64,000 nucleotides of DNA from Tethya wilhelma (GCA_964030475.1 CAXIPT010000001.1:2296449-2360448), one strand, 5' to 3'. Numbered from the stretch's first letter, positions 1 through 12,442 are shown. Made by a program: numbers and translations. The notes: a model not told the origin generated them from the sequence alone.

Positions 1-42
1 CTTTAAATAAATAAAACTATTTGTGTACACATACCACCACAG

Positions 43-724
43 CGAGGTGAGCGACTGATGGGTGACCTCGTGCTCAAGTTCTATACGGGAGTGTGGGTGG
101 ACTACCAATTCTCTAGTCGAGTGCTAAATGGCATCTGTCAGTACCTCAACAGACACTGGGTGAAGAGAGAGAACGATGAAGGAAAGAAAGATATCTATGA
201 AATCTACTCGGTCAGTAGTACACACACACCTCATGATAATATGATGTGTATGCATGATATTGTGTGCATTTTGTTACTGGATGGGTGGAGGTGACAATAG
301 AGTAGCTAGGGGCCACAGGGGGTCAATGGCAAACAACTAGTTGCATGCCACACCTCCCACTTAAGGATCATGCAAGGATTATGCGTGTGTACATAATAAT
401 TGTGTTGGTGTGTGTGTGTGTGTGTGTTGTAGTTTATAGTACACTATGGCAGATGTTGTGAACACAATGCTTGCTAATCCTTACCGTGTGTGTTTGTATT
501 GTTCACAGTTGGCTCTGTTGACGTGGAAGGAGTGTCTATTTAAAGCAATGCACAAGCAAGTATGTACAAGTTATTGTAGTATGCTGGTCATTGTTAAGTA
601 CAATTTATGCTAATGTGTTCCTGTATGTGTTTCAAGGTGACCAACAGTGTGTTGAAGCTCATTGAGCAGGAGCGTAATGGAGAGACCATCAACACTAGGC
701 TCATCAGTGGAGTGGTGGACTGCT

Positions 725-756
<32 letters not shown>

Positions 757-3634
757 CTGATGTTAAGGAAAGCTTTATTGACCTGATGTTTCTTTCTATC
801 TGCAGTGGAGTTGGGCATTAAGCCAGATTCCCCACAGGCCAAAGGTCAAAATCTCACTATCTACAAGGAGTATTTTGAGGCTGAATTCTTAGCGGACACG
901 GAGCGCTACTACACTGCCGAGAGTAGCTCCTTCCTTGAGAACAACCCAGTGACAGAATACATGAAGAGGGTGGAGACCAGACTGCTGGAGGAGCAAAGAA
1001 GAGTGTCCGTTTACTTGCACGAGAGCACTCAAGATGAGGTGAGCTGGGATGTGGTTTGTCTTACCAACTTTCAGAGTTATTGTTTATTTTTCGTCATGTT
1101 TTTTATCCTGCTAGCTTGCTAAGAATTGTGAGCGTGTCCTCATCAACAAGTATCTCGAAATCTTCTATACAGAATTCAATTCTCTTCTGAACAACGACAA
1201 AGAAGATGGTACTGCATGTATAGTATAGCACAGCCACCATCCCATTGCATGTCTGTGATCTGTTGTTGTCACGTCTGTCCACAGACCTAGCACGGATGTA
1301 CTCACTAGTGTCTCGAGTCCCTCAGGGCATTGTAGAGCTGAGAACAAGGTTCGAATCACATGTTCACTCACAGGGAGTCTCAGCTGTGGAAAAGTGTGGG
1401 GATGCTGCACAGAATGTGAGTCTACCCTCTCGTTCAATGTCGCTGTATTTTACGGTTTACTCTTCTTTCCAGGACCCCAAAATGTATGTGCATGCTTTGC
1501 TTGAGGTTCATAACAAGTACAGTGCCATGGTTGCCAAAGCATTCAGTGGAGATGCTGGCTTCATGCAGGCACTAGACAAGGTAATGGGTTAATTCCCTTA
1601 ATTTGTTTATCATGAATGTATTGAAATGTTGTCTACTGTTCAACAGGCCTGTGGTAGGTTTGTGAATCACAATGCTGTAACAGAGGGTCCTAGGGCATCG
1701 TCTCGCTCTCCTGAGCTGCTGGCTAGATACTGTGACTTGTTACTGAAGAAGAGGTGAGTGGAGTGGGCCATGGTGTGGCATGGTGGGAGGGGGGTGGGGG
1801 CTTTCAAAGCATGAGGGATGATTTTGTTTCTGTTCTAGTGCTAAGAATCCAGATGAGTCTGAACTGGATGAAGCTCTGCAGAATGTGGTGAGTGTCAAAT
1901 GCCCCTCTTTCTCTAATATATTGAACCATTCAATACTTGTTTTTTTTTATTGTTTTTTTTTGTTGTTTTTTTTTGTTCTGTCAGATGATCATATTCCGCT
2001 ATGTGGAAGATAAAGATGTCTTTCAAAAGTTCTATTCCAAGATGCTCGCTAAGAGACTAGTACAAGCAAACTCAGCTTCTGATGATGCTGAGGTACTGAA
2101 TGGTGTTTGTTGTCTATTGCTTGCCATAATGCAGCAAGCTACTTTAATGATCACACTTCACTCACAGGCCAGTATGATCTCCAAGTTGAAACAAGCATGT
2201 GGTTTTGAGTATACAACCAAACTACAACGCATGTTTCAAGACATGAGCCTGAGCAAGGACCTCAACGAGAACTTCAAGCAACACCTCCAAGCAAGTGGAG
2301 ACCCACTAGTGTGTAAGTACATATAGTCACAGTGTATTTAATGTGACAGTGTTGGTTCATCTCTTTTCTCTTGCCTGATTTAGTGGACTTCTCTGTGATG
2401 GTGTTGAGTTCAGTAGCGTGGCCATTCACACAGGGACCACCCTTTGCACTGCCAGGAGAGGTGAGTGGCCTTTGGTTAATGAGCCCTCAAGCTAATGGTT
2501 GAGATACACTGTACACATGTTGTAATGTTTGTTATTGTACAATCAGCTTCAGAGAAGTTATTACCGCTTTTTGACATTCTACACTTCACAACACAATGGA
2601 AGAAAGCTAAATTGGCTCTACAAGTTATCTAAAGTTAGTAGTCTGTTTTCACTGAAGAGATGCCATTATCTATTATTTGTTTCTCTTTTTGTCTCCAGGG
2701 AGAACTCGTAACCTCGTGCTTCAAAAATAGATACACAATTCAGGTAAGGTCCCCTCTGTAGTGTTTGGAGTGAGTTATTAGCTGCTTTCACCCGTAATAG
2801 GCCTCTACATATCAGATGGCCATTCTTCTCCAGTACAACTCTTCCAGTGAACACTCCGTGTCTCATTTGGAAGCATGTACACAACTTAGCAAGGTATACA
2901 TCCTGGTGTATTGTGTATGGATAAGGTGTGTTGATGTCATAATTATTCTTCCTCCTGTTAGGACTTGTTGTTACAAGTATTACAGAGCTTGATCAAGTTC
3001 AAGTTATTGGTGAGTGACATTGACTATTGCCAAGTTGGTGGTAGCACTGTTGCTCTTCATATTATCCATGTTTGTCTTAGCTTTGTGAAAGTGATGAAGC
3101 TCTGAGTGCTGAATCTGTTCTCAGACTCAACATGGCTTATAAAAAGTGAGTGTGTTAGCAAGGGATGGTGTCAGTAGATAAACATGTGATTGTCCTTCAC
3201 TGTAGTAAGAAGCTTCGTGTCAACATAAACCATCCTATGAAACTAGAGCAGAGGCAAGAACAAGAGGCAACACACAAGAATGTTGAAGAAGACAGAAAAC
3301 TACTTATTCAAGTAGGTCACTTCGTTCTGGTTGTTGGAACCTTTGTGACATAATTTTGATTTTCTCCCAGGCTGCCATAGTGAGAATAATGAAGATGAGA
3401 AAAGAACTGAAGCACCAACCTTTATTAGCAGAAGTATTCCAACAGTTATCATCAAGATTTAAACCAAAAGTTCCCATTATTAAAGTAAGTTGGGAATTTA
3501 CTTTATATCTCAAAGATTGCAATGCTATAATTGTGTTCTTATTTCCCCTGTAGAAATGTATAGACATTCTGATAGAAAAGGAATATTTGGAAAGAGTAGA
3601 TGGACAAAAAGATACGTACAGATATTTGGCATAG
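43..3634 (+). CDS. CUL1: Cullin-1 (CUL1), 5' end outside window
   Basis: Scaffold of SCF (SKP1-CUL1-F-box) ubiquitin ligases; it holds SKP1/F-box proteins at the N-terminus and RBX1 at the C-terminus. About 20 exons with GT-AG junctions can be chained in phase (43-210, 509-559, 637-727, 806-1038, 1115-1208, 1285-1415, 1473-1580, 1647-1753, 1839-1887, 1985-2092, 2168-2312, 2384-2460, 2547-2633, 2699-2743, 2801-2893, 2962-3009, 3081-3145, 3206-3311, 3371-3484, 3554-3634). They give about 666 residues that follow human CUL1 from roughly residue 107 to the end. Visible hallmarks are [17 protein letters not shown], the cullin-homology stretch [17 protein letters not shown], and the C-terminal winged helix with the neddylation motif IVRIMKMRK (exon 3371-3484). 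It ends in KDTYRYLA, typical of CUL1. The first ~110 codons lie upstream of the window. No lesion seen. Confidence 0.96.
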
Positions 3635-6180
3635 TACTTTGATAATGATGATTGTATGTACTATAATTATTGTTTATTATTACTATGGCCTGGCACAAAT
3701 TGACAGTCTGGCCAAATTGCTCGCTAGATAAGATGCTCTCGTCTATGTCTGGCCCACGTGGCAGGTAGCCTCAGACTAAAACAAGCTAGCCGCCGGCCAG
3801 CGTGCATGCAGTGCAGTGCACGGTTCATTCAAAGGTTCATTATATATAGCAACTGACCCGCTGGGGGTATGGCTGTACAATGAGGTACAGCTTCGTGTGT
3901 GTACGTGTATGTGTAAACTGCACGTAATAACCTGCGCATGTGCTGTACGCGCTCGATCATATGATCATATCATATATAGGCAGAGCTGGGATCCGGGAGG
4001 AGGGACTCGTGAAACATGTGGCTAGGGACAGGAACGTCGCCATGTTGAACTTTGACCTTTTTTCTCTATTTATACGAAATTGTAATATTGATGCCATGTA
4101 GAACTTGCCCAGTCTTGATCAACTATAGTCAATGCATTGAAACTTGCATCAGAAAGGGTTTACACTTGTTTCTGGGTTAATTTGGTACTGAATTGTTCAC
4201 TGCTTCTTGAATAGCTATATTGTCTAGGTAGTTCCTCTCACAATATTTAATGATACATTCTGGCATAGTATGCAATAACATGCATGTGTCCTAAATAGAG
4301 TGACTATAGTTATGAACATTATATATAGTCATTACAAACACAATTAAGTCTAGATTGCTTTGTGCATATGGACAAGAACAGCATGCAGATGGCCCTGTGA
4401 TGGTTCACTTCATTGTTCTTGCATGACTCATCCCAGGCATAGCCATCCTGCACCAGCCATCCCTCAGCCTCCCATTCGATGCCATGGAGTGTATCTATGT
4501 TTCTTGATCCAATTTCTTAATGAACTGCTAACCTAAACAGTGAGAGTGTATGCATGACATGTATGCCCTGATAAGGTGATATAGCTACCATGCATGCACA
4601 ACAAGAACAACTATAATACAGCAGCTCCATCATAGCACACACATAATATTATAGTGTTCAATGCATGTAGACTACTACACAATACCATACAATGTAACTA
4701 TATCCTTACATAAATCATTGCTACACAGTTCCTGTCAAATACCAGTCATATTTGAACAGCAGCAAGCGGCTTAGCCAATCAGATTATTAGAGGCAAACTT
4801 ATACATACTACCTGAATATGCAGAAGAGATTTATAAGTAAACATTTGACTATCAATTTCAACAGGAACTTAAACTGCTATCACCAATCACACAAGACATC
4901 ACCAGTTATTGCTATACTGCAGTCACTCTAGCTAGAATACACTCTTATCGCCACTCATATTTCATCAACATCCCACCCATAGAGTGGATCCATACAATGC
5001 AAGCATAAGGTTAGATCATAATCCATGCTGTTCAACTTTTCATCAGTCATACAGACGGAAATTAACGAGTCCAAAGAGTTTGCATTTAGCTAGGTATATC
5101 CTCTCCATGGTAGCTTATTTCACACGTATGGCAGCAGTAACTTACGGCATAATCATTTAATCAATTCTACTGTGATAGCTATACTGTCCCTCCTTTGATT
5201 GTGACTGTAAGAGTACTATGCACATTTTGTCACGGTATAACAAAGAAAGTACCCTCAAAGGTCCACCGAATCTTTGTTACAGATTCCTAAAAAAAAATTG
5301 CAATTCAAATATAAATTCAGTCATGGGCTGTCAAATTATGCGGCTTGGATGGCAACAGTGACCAGGCTCTTTTTAATAATAGTAGGATTGATACATCAAT
5401 TGATGTAAACACATAGACTTTACAATTAATATATTTTATCACTTGTCAAGTGAATATGCTCGTGGATATTATAGCACTGATTTGCTCAAATTATGACTAT
5501 GCAGAAACTAAACACACAGCTCAGTATTATAGTGTTTTGCGAAGAGTCAGTACATTAGTCATAGCCCAAACGTACCTTCTTCCTTAAAAGCTCCCCTGGT
5601 GGAGACTGTCAAGTATAGTCATAGATCGCGATGTAATGATGTTTCAACTTGCAACATGTTGATGTTTATTCTTTGTTGAACCATGCATATTATCCTAAAA
5701 TATCCATGGTTGAACTTGTGACTCATTATGTTGTTTACTAGTCTCGTTCGTGCCCAGCCTCTCCTGAGTAGTAGCACGTGCGCGTGGGCAGGAGAGGCCG
5801 AGGCCAGAGGAGGGGGTAGATAGCTACTAATTCATCATATTATGGTTGAAGACTCCATCTGACTCTGAGCCGAGATGACTCTGAGGCTACTGTGATACCA
5901 TACAAAATTGTAAAACTACCTTAGTTAAACATACTTACCAAGTTTGAAGTGATTTGCAGAAGTGCAAATGCTTGCCCAAAAAATGTGAAGATGGCTCCTT
6001 CCAGCAAAAGTCCAAGTAGTCACGAGGCCTTTTTGCCATTGTCAGTTGAGCTTCATTGTNAAATGGGAAAGTTGTTGGGAAGGATCTTTTTGACTGTGTG
6101 TTTGTGTGTGTATGTGTGTGTGTGTGTGTGTGTGTGTTAGTATTCAAAATAATTATTATAATTCTTATTCATTTATATAG
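3635..6180. other. Intergenic stretch after CUL1, no gene recognised
   Basis: AT-rich DNA with scattered stops in all frames and no recognisable protein similarity. It contains a short GC-rich inverted repeat near 5758-5812, a (GT)n microsatellite at about 6097-6137 and one undetermined base at 6060. A minus-strand open stretch around 5935-6060 was considered but matches nothing I recognise. Confidence 0.5.
5758..5812. repeat. Short GC-rich foldback
   Basis: CCAGCCTCTCCT is followed about 30 bp later by its near complement AGGAGAGGCCGAGG, forming a hairpin. It resembles the other short CCAGGCT-type foldbacks in this window (19.6, 32.4, 49.1, 50.1 kb). Confidence 0.4.
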
Positions 6181-6528
6181 GACACTGTTGACCTTGCAGC
6201 AGAAGTTCAAAAGCTAACTCCAGCACCATCTATAGTGGTTTTGACATCAGACAGTTCAAAGCAGTATTTCATTACTGTAGAAAAGGAGATTTTCCCAGAA
6301 AGTGAGGACATGTCAGATGCAATCGTGGATTTGTTTGCCACATATTTTGCATTTGACATAGCATACCCAACTCCATTGTACCCACTACTCATTTTTATCC
6401 AACATCATATGCTTGGTGTTGAAGACTCTCAAGCAGTGCCCAATGTCACTTCCATTCTAGTTTCAAACCTTGTAAAGCTAGCTGTAAGGCTTATTTTCAC
6501 TCCAATAAGACCTCACTTTTTTTTTTGA
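6181..6528 (+). CDS. Orphan 3'-terminal exon, C-terminal domain of a SAMD3-like uncharacterised protein
   Basis: An open exon follows a good acceptor (atatag|gacact) and runs to a TGA at 6526. It encodes a domain with PSIVVLTSDSSKQYFITVE, then an acidic loop, then VDLFATYFAFDIAYPTPLYP and LIFIQHHMLGVED. I recognise this pattern as the C-terminal domain of uncharacterised, often SAM-domain-containing proteins repeated in fish and invertebrate genomes; function unknown. No upstream exons with matching similarity were found. It may be a gene fragment, a transposon-derived remnant, or the end of a gene whose other exons I cannot recognise. The last ~15 codons (after LVKLAV) look non-conserved. 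Confidence 0.4.
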   Translation, partial: DTVDLAAEVQKLTPAPSIVVLTSDSSKQYFITVEKEIFPESEDMSDAIVDLFATYFAFDIAYPTPLYPLLIFIQHHMLGVEDSQAVPNVTSILVSNLVKLAVRLIFTPIRPHFFF

Positions 6529-7000
6529 TTTATAGTTTGAACTTTAGACTATAGTACTGTATACCATTTTTTTCCCCATTCAAATGTATACTTTTTTTTT
6601 GGACATTATCGTATACTAAGTCTTGTAATTTAGTCTGTTATATTATTAATTTTATTGTGTTAACCTTAATAAATAATTTTTCAAAACCAATGCTAAATAA
6701 TATACATGCATGTTCAGTAAGCACACTTTAGGTAGTATAGCACAATAGTAGTGTGCCTTATAACACACTATATTATGTGCTTTGTTGCACACTACAAATG
6801 TGCTGAGTTACCAATACCTGTGTAAATTAGCACTATTTAGTGTGTAAAACTTAAACAGTAATATGGACATTCCAAAAGTGTGTTAAAAAACACACTTCTT
6901 TTTACTGTGAAGAGTGACTGTAATTGAATCCAGGATGAGAATAACTATAGTAATATTATGTAATGATAGTACCATTTTGCTGCCCATTGTATTTATTCTT

Positions 7001-7262
7001 GTTAAAGGAACTGTGTCACTATATAAACGGTGTTTTGTTACAAAAAATAAAATGTGTGACATTTTATGATGCTCTATGACGTTTTATGATGCTTGTGACG
7101 TTTTTTGTTTGTTTCTTGCGCGATCTGGGTACCATGCCCGGGTATTAGCCCCGTGTATGTACGTATATTGCACATTTGTCAACAAAAAATGTCACAAAAC
7201 GTCACGCATTTTATTTTTGGTAACAAAACAGTGCTTATAATTATAGTGACAGTTTCTTTAAC
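7001..7262. mobile_element. MITE with ~75-bp imperfect terminal inverted repeats
   Basis: The left arm starts GTTAAAGGAACTGTGTCACT and contains TTTTGTTACAAAAAATAAAA. The right arm, read on the opposite strand from 7262, starts GTTAAAGAAACTGTCACT and contains TTTTGTTACCAAAAATAAAA. The arms pair over about 75 bp around a spacer rich in TGACGTTTT/TGATG motifs. No coding capacity and no clear target duplication. It ends 14 bp before the inverted repeat of the large element at 7277. Confidence 0.75.
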
Positions 7263-7753
7263 TATTTGTAAGATTTCAGTCGAACCGCAAAGCCCCGCGG
7301 AAACGCTTAGTTTTTGAGATTTATTTTCACATGAATATATTTATAATCAATTTATGCTTATTTCGCATTTTTCGCATTATTTTTATAATTCTTTACTTGA
7401 GTCAGCAAAAATGCCGATACTTACCATACTATGAATATAAATAGATAATCTATAAATAGACCAAATACGACAGCTGTGGTTTCTCTTGGAATGTCGGTAG
7501 CAACGATGTGGGCTCGTTTGAGTGGTTTTACAAATTGTTTGGACAATCACGTAGGAAAGGTAGGCAGAGCTCCAAAACACTCCACATTACTCTAAATGCA
7601 ATATTACATTCATAGACATGCATAACTTTTGTGTCCTCTTTGCAAATATGATAACTAACATACCTTTGACTGCTTACAGCTGTCAAAATCAGTTATACTG
7701 AATAATTATTATTTTGATATGTTTCAGAGTAAAGAGCAATAACCACTAGTGTC

Positions 7754-10700
7754 ATGTCATCACTGAAACAAAAGAATTCAAAGTATCATCCTGACAGAGC
7801 GTGCAGTGAGTGTGTCCTGTGTGGTAAGTCCAGTGTTGCTACCACATACTATTCACACTATGAAGCATGGGGTGAAAGAGAGAAAGAGTTTCTCCGGAAA
7901 CACTGTGACACAGAGCCTCTTCCAAGTAGTTGTATATGCATTTTGCATCTGAAGGAGGCACAACGGTCACATTCAGAACCAAGCTATATACCAAAATGGA
8001 AAAATAGCCAAGTAACATCAACAAAACAATGCTTATATCCTGGATGCACGCGTGATTCAAACCAACGATTGATTAGTCCTTCCTTTGCTCCACTTGCAAC
8101 CATTGAGGCTTTCCTAGAGATTGAATTTAACCGTGATCTTCCCTTTCTTTTGTGTGCCAGCCATTACTATCAAGCATATGAGGCTTTTCGCTCTAGTCGA
8201 ACAGCATGTGCTAGTTGTGGGGTTAAACCAAGACATGGAAAGTCTTTCAATAGACATTGTCCAGATATTGGTGTGATTAATCCAGTTCTGTACAGATCAA
8301 ATGATGGTGAATTACACAAGGATGATTATATATGCTTAGCATGTTATAAATCTCACACAGAAATAATTAATTCGATCCACAACCCTCCCAGTAGCAGTGA
8401 TGATTATTTAACTCATAACACTACTATATGGCAACACACACTTTCAGACAACGATACCAGCAAGGTGACAAAGTGTGTTTTACAAGTAGTATTGTTTGTT
8501 GCACAAGAATTCTTGCACCAGAGAGCGATTCTTCTACCGTACCTTTCACGCATGTTTTTAGAGGCATACAATCAGTCTGATGGATGCTTGCTGGAGTGTG
8601 ATGAAGGTACAATTAGATTTTCATCACGTTGGCTGCTTAAACAGTTGGTATTACATTTCCACACCCACCTAGAATACAAGTGTGTGCACAAAAAATTTGG
8701 TACCATACTGTTTAGACGAGGAGGGGAATTACTTACAAGTCTATCATGGGCTTTGGGAAGAGCTGATTCTGAGATGGAGCACAAGGAATCTCAATCATCA
8801 GGTAACCAGCCGTCTGAAGATGTTGATGCCATATTACACCATGCTGGGGACATTGTGAATGATTTAATTCACAAAGAGGTAGTCAAGCATAGAAGTATTG
8901 ACACAATTGAATGCATTAAGACATTTAACATCGATGAACACATTTCAAATACTGACAAGAGACTGTGGAATTTTGTACAGTTAATTACAAGATCATTGGA
9001 AGAAAGAGCCACCAAAACTTCGACAAATGCCCATACTAAAAACATGAGGCGCTTTATGATTCTCTGCAATCTAATTTTCTGTACAAATACACATGTGCCA
9101 ACACCAATGCACACTCTTTTAGCTGACACAGTTGAAATGTGTAATGGGTCTCGTGTACTTATCAAGATTTTTAACAAGTTAGGTATAGTGTCATCAGAGA
9201 CACATGACCGTTTTGTAACCTCAGTAGCTACTGCTCTTTGAAGCAAATCTGTGTGGGATGAATTACAAGACCACATATTTACAGTAGCTAGCGCTGACAA
9301 TTTTGACATGCTTCAAAGTCATTCAGCAGTGTACAGTGGAGACCAAAGTTGTAGCTACCATGGGACAACAGTCCAGTTAGTTCAACCAAATCCACAACTC
9401 ACAATGGATACTACAGCTAGCAGAGAGAGTACTCACACAGACAGTATCTTAGTGGATACAGCTAGCAGAGAGAGTACTCACACAAACAGTATCTTAGTGG
9501 ATACAGCTAGCAGAGAGAGTGACACAAACAGTATCTTGATGGATACAGCTAGCAGAGAGAGTGACACAAACAGTATCTTGATAGATACAGCTAGCAGCAT
9601 GTGCACAGACAGTATCTTAGTGGATACAGCTAGCAGAGAGAGTGACACAAACAGTATCTTAGTGGATACAGCTAGCAGAGAGAGTCACATGTGCACAGAC
9701 AGTATCTTGATGGATACAGCTAGCAGAGAGAGCACTCACACAGACAGTATCTTAGTGGATACAGCTAGCAGAGAGAGTGACACAAACAGTATCTTAGTGG
9801 ATACAGCTAGCAGAGAGAGTCACATGTGCACAGACAGTATCTTAGTGGATACAGCTAGCAGAGAGAGCACTCACACAGACAGTATCTTAGTGGATACAGC
9901 TAGCAGAGAGAGTACTCACACAGACAGTATCTTAGTGGATACAGCTAGCAGAGAGAGTGACACAAACAGTATCTTGATAGATACAGGTAGCAGAGAGAGT
10001 ACTCACACAGACAGTATTGCTACAGCTAGCAGTGACACTAATAAGAGTAACACAAAACGAAATTGTACTACATCTCCATCAAGATCTCCTCATAAACTTG
10101 GAAAGATTGGACCAAAGAGACCTAGGACAGTTCACCCAAGATCTTTGCAAGATCAGTTGCACGAATCAACTCAACAAAATTCTCGCACACCCCCCCTTAC
10201 CAGCAAAAATGCTGCGAGCATTGTATCTACGGTCACACAGCCACCATTGACAATTCAAGATTTCTTGGAAAATGAAACTGAATCTAGAGAACGAGAGTCT
10301 CTAGAGAGGAAGCTATATACTTATATGCTTTCAAAACAAGAAATACTTGATCAGACTGGATCCATACTCACAGAATTTAAAGCGAGATATGCACGATCAG
10401 AAGAGACAATTGAACCATCAAACATTTTCTACATGGAGCTTGTTGATGAAAATCCTGACTCTAGTGATACAATGAGGTATGTGTCTGAGCTACTCATGCA
10501 ATCATACCAAGGCTCGAAACAGGATGGCTATGTAGTTCTGATTGGTGATGGGAAGACGTATCAACATTTAATGGATGTGAAGAGGCTTTATGGAGCAGCA
10601 GTAGAAAAGCTACTTATATTCCCTGGAGATTGGCACACACTGTTCAATTTCCAGCCTGTGCTTATGAAAGTCTACTACCAGAGTGGCCTTAAAGAACTAG

Positions 10701-11368
10701 CCCAAACATCTGGCTACAAGGGAGAGACACTACACTCACTTGAGAAATGCTCAAACTTTAAGCGACGCCACCAATTCTTGTTACAAGTATGGCAAGCAAT
10801 GTATAGAACAATGCTAATAGCATTCAAATCCAAAAAGAGAGAAGAAAGTTCAAGCATACCCGACTTACAAAGTTTGTTCAGCCTTCATAAAAATACAGAT
10901 GTATTTCTGGAAGCAGAAATACTTATACAAGAGTCAGATGTGTTCAATCACCAAGAATTTCAAGAATTCTTAAAATCAATGGCAGATGCTGACGATACAT
11001 GGAGATTTTGGAATCAGTTTGTATTTAAAGATTGCCTTTCTTATGTGATGTTGTATTTGGGAATTAGATGTGCTAACTGGACTTTGAGAACAACAGCTCT
11101 AAAGTTAATGGCACCCCTTTTTACTGCCTATGACCGGACAACGTACCAGAGATTGATACCAAATCACCTTGCTGATCTCAAACAATTCCCATCGTCTATA
11201 CTCAAATGTCTAGAAAAGGGGTTTACAGTATCCATATCTGGTTCAAAAGGCCACTGTGTTGCCATCGATGAGGCACACGAAATGTGTGTGAACAAAGACA
11301 TGAAGTTAGCAATTGTCAGACCAACAAGAGCTTACCTTCAAAAAACATCACTTTTTTTGAGATATTGA
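7754..11368 (+). CDS. Element ORF, N-terminal two thirds: Cys-rich region, minisatellite, RNase H-like candidate; in-frame TGA at 9239
   Basis: The reading frame begins ATG at 7754 and stays in one frame to 11368, apart from a TGA at 9239-9241 (…SVATAL*SKSVWDELQDH…). The N-terminus has several Cys pairs (CSECVLCGKSS, CLYPGC, CASC, CLAC), probably zinc-binding. Codons at about 9412-10020 are a 14-copy repeat of DTASRESTHTDSILV type, followed by a basic stretch. From about 10260 a globular domain contains VVLIGDGKTYQHL and FPGDWHTLFNFQPVLMKVYY. These are D-containing motifs like those in DUF6589-type RNase H-fold proteins and are candidate catalytic acids of a transposase. Family assignment is from memory of motif patterns, not a search. 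The frame continues in phase past the stop at 11366-11368, again TGA, so both stops look like decay of a longer ORF. Confidence 0.6.
9412..10020 (+). repeat. In-frame minisatellite, ~14 units of 39-48 bp
   Basis: Units built on gatacagctagcagagagag plus cacagacagtatcttag vary by insertion of whole codons (THTDS, DTNS, HMCTDS). Every unit keeps the reading frame and encodes DTASRES…SILV. Variation is confined to the middle of the unit, the pattern expected from slippage under selection to keep an open frame. Confidence 0.9.
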
Positions 11369-12442
11369 ATCAGCACACATAAAAACCTCGTCAATCAACT
11401 TTTCCCATCGACTGCTACACCTCAATCAGTAAACGTGTTTGACTCTACACCTGAAACAAAGAGAAGAGAGGAAAACATCACAACAATGATTGACAACATG
11501 AAACAGAAGAAGATGCTGTGTCATTCACAAACGAACAACCGTGGGCTTGTGAATGTGTTCACTGGTGTCATTGCAACACCTGAACAACATCATGATTTAA
11601 TGAATTTCAGAGACATTGGTACAGAGTACTTTAAGCATTACATAAACTACAACATATTAAAGTCACCAAGTACCAAAGCTCCAGTAAGACAGCACAGATT
11701 ACTAACAATGAATCCCAAAAAACAAGGTAAAAGGGCTGTAAATCAAAAACTTAAAGAGGCAAAACAGGTAGCCAAATGTCTCAGACAGAGACTGTCTTGG
11801 TGTAATCGAACGGGACAAACCTATAATCAAAACCAAGAGCAGTACTCTATATACCCAAGGGCTATTGCTGATGAAGATGGCTTGCCTAGGAAGGGAACGA
11901 AATCAACATGGAAGGACAAACTGAGAAAACGATATACTGATTCTGAGCCAGAACTGATTTCAAGTAATTTACCACAAGGCTGGGTAGCAGACATAGTAGT
12001 CCTTGATGGGATGTTTCTCATAAATTGTACGCCACTTAGAAACACCAATACAATAAATGACTACACAGTCTTGCTGTTCAACAGATTTTTTGCTCCCCAC
12101 TTCAAGAATAACACCAAAGAAATCCACTTAGTGTTTGATGCCCCCAACCAGCAACCCTTTAACCCCAAAACGTTCGAACAAAAACGGAGAGACCTATCCC
12201 ACACAACCCAGAGGAGTACTACTCATGAGCATGTGGACTTGACTCCATCATCAAAAATTCCACCTAATTGGAGAGAAGTGTTGGAATGCAGAACATGTAA
12301 AAGATCATTGATTGAAGCTATTACTCTTTCTTGTCTACAATCGTTGAGATTTAAACTGAAATATGACCAAAAAATTCTCATAAGTGGAAGCTTCTCAGCA
12401 GATGACTCACCATACTGTATCTCGCTCTCTACCATGCACTAA
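11369..12442 (+). CDS. Element ORF, middle part: N-terminal half of a FEN1/XPG-like (PIN) domain
   Basis: Same frame as the preceding ORF, directly after the TGA at 11366-11368 (continues ISTHKNLVNQLFPSTATPQS…). After a basic region it contains GWVADIVVLDGMFLINCTPL, then LFNRFFAPHF, then EIHLVFDAPNQQPFNPKTFE and QKRRD. This order (Asp in a buried strand, later VxFDxPxxxPxxxxxxxRRD) resembles the N-terminal half of flap-endonuclease/PIN nucleases. A Cys pair (ECRTCKRS) follows. The frame ends at 12440. The next conserved segment is in another frame, starting somewhere within 12384-12442, so one frameshift separates the two halves of the domain. Confidence 0.55.
   Translation: MSTHKNLVNQLFPSTATPQSVNVFDSTPETKRREENITTMIDNMKQKKMLCHSQTNNRGLVNVFTGVIATPEQHHDLMNFRDIGTEYFKHYINYNILKSPSTKAPVRQHRLLTMNPKKQGKRAVNQKLKEAKQVAKCLRQRLSWCNRTGQTYNQNQEQYSIYPRAIADEDGLPRKGTKSTWKDKLRKRYTDSEPELISSNLPQGWVADIVVLDGMFLINCTPLRNTNTINDYTVLLFNRFFAPHFKNNTKEIHLVFDAPNQQPFNPKTFEQKRRDLSHTTQRSTTHEHVDLTPSSKIPPNWREVLECRTCKRSLIEAITLSCLQSLRFKLKYDQKILISGSFSADDSPYCISLSTMH

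Noticed and set aside
1937..2326. 129-codon + frame beginning [12 protein letters not shown], suggesting a signal peptide
   Set aside because: The hydrophobic start is the T-rich intron before a CUL1 exon read through; only the part from 1985 is coding.
7105..7317. + strand 70-codon frame near the left end of the large element
   Set aside because: Lies across the MITE and the terminal repeat; no conserved motif.
8869..9309. 146-codon minus-strand open frame
   Set aside because: Shadow of the large element ORF on +, which has clear conserved motifs there.
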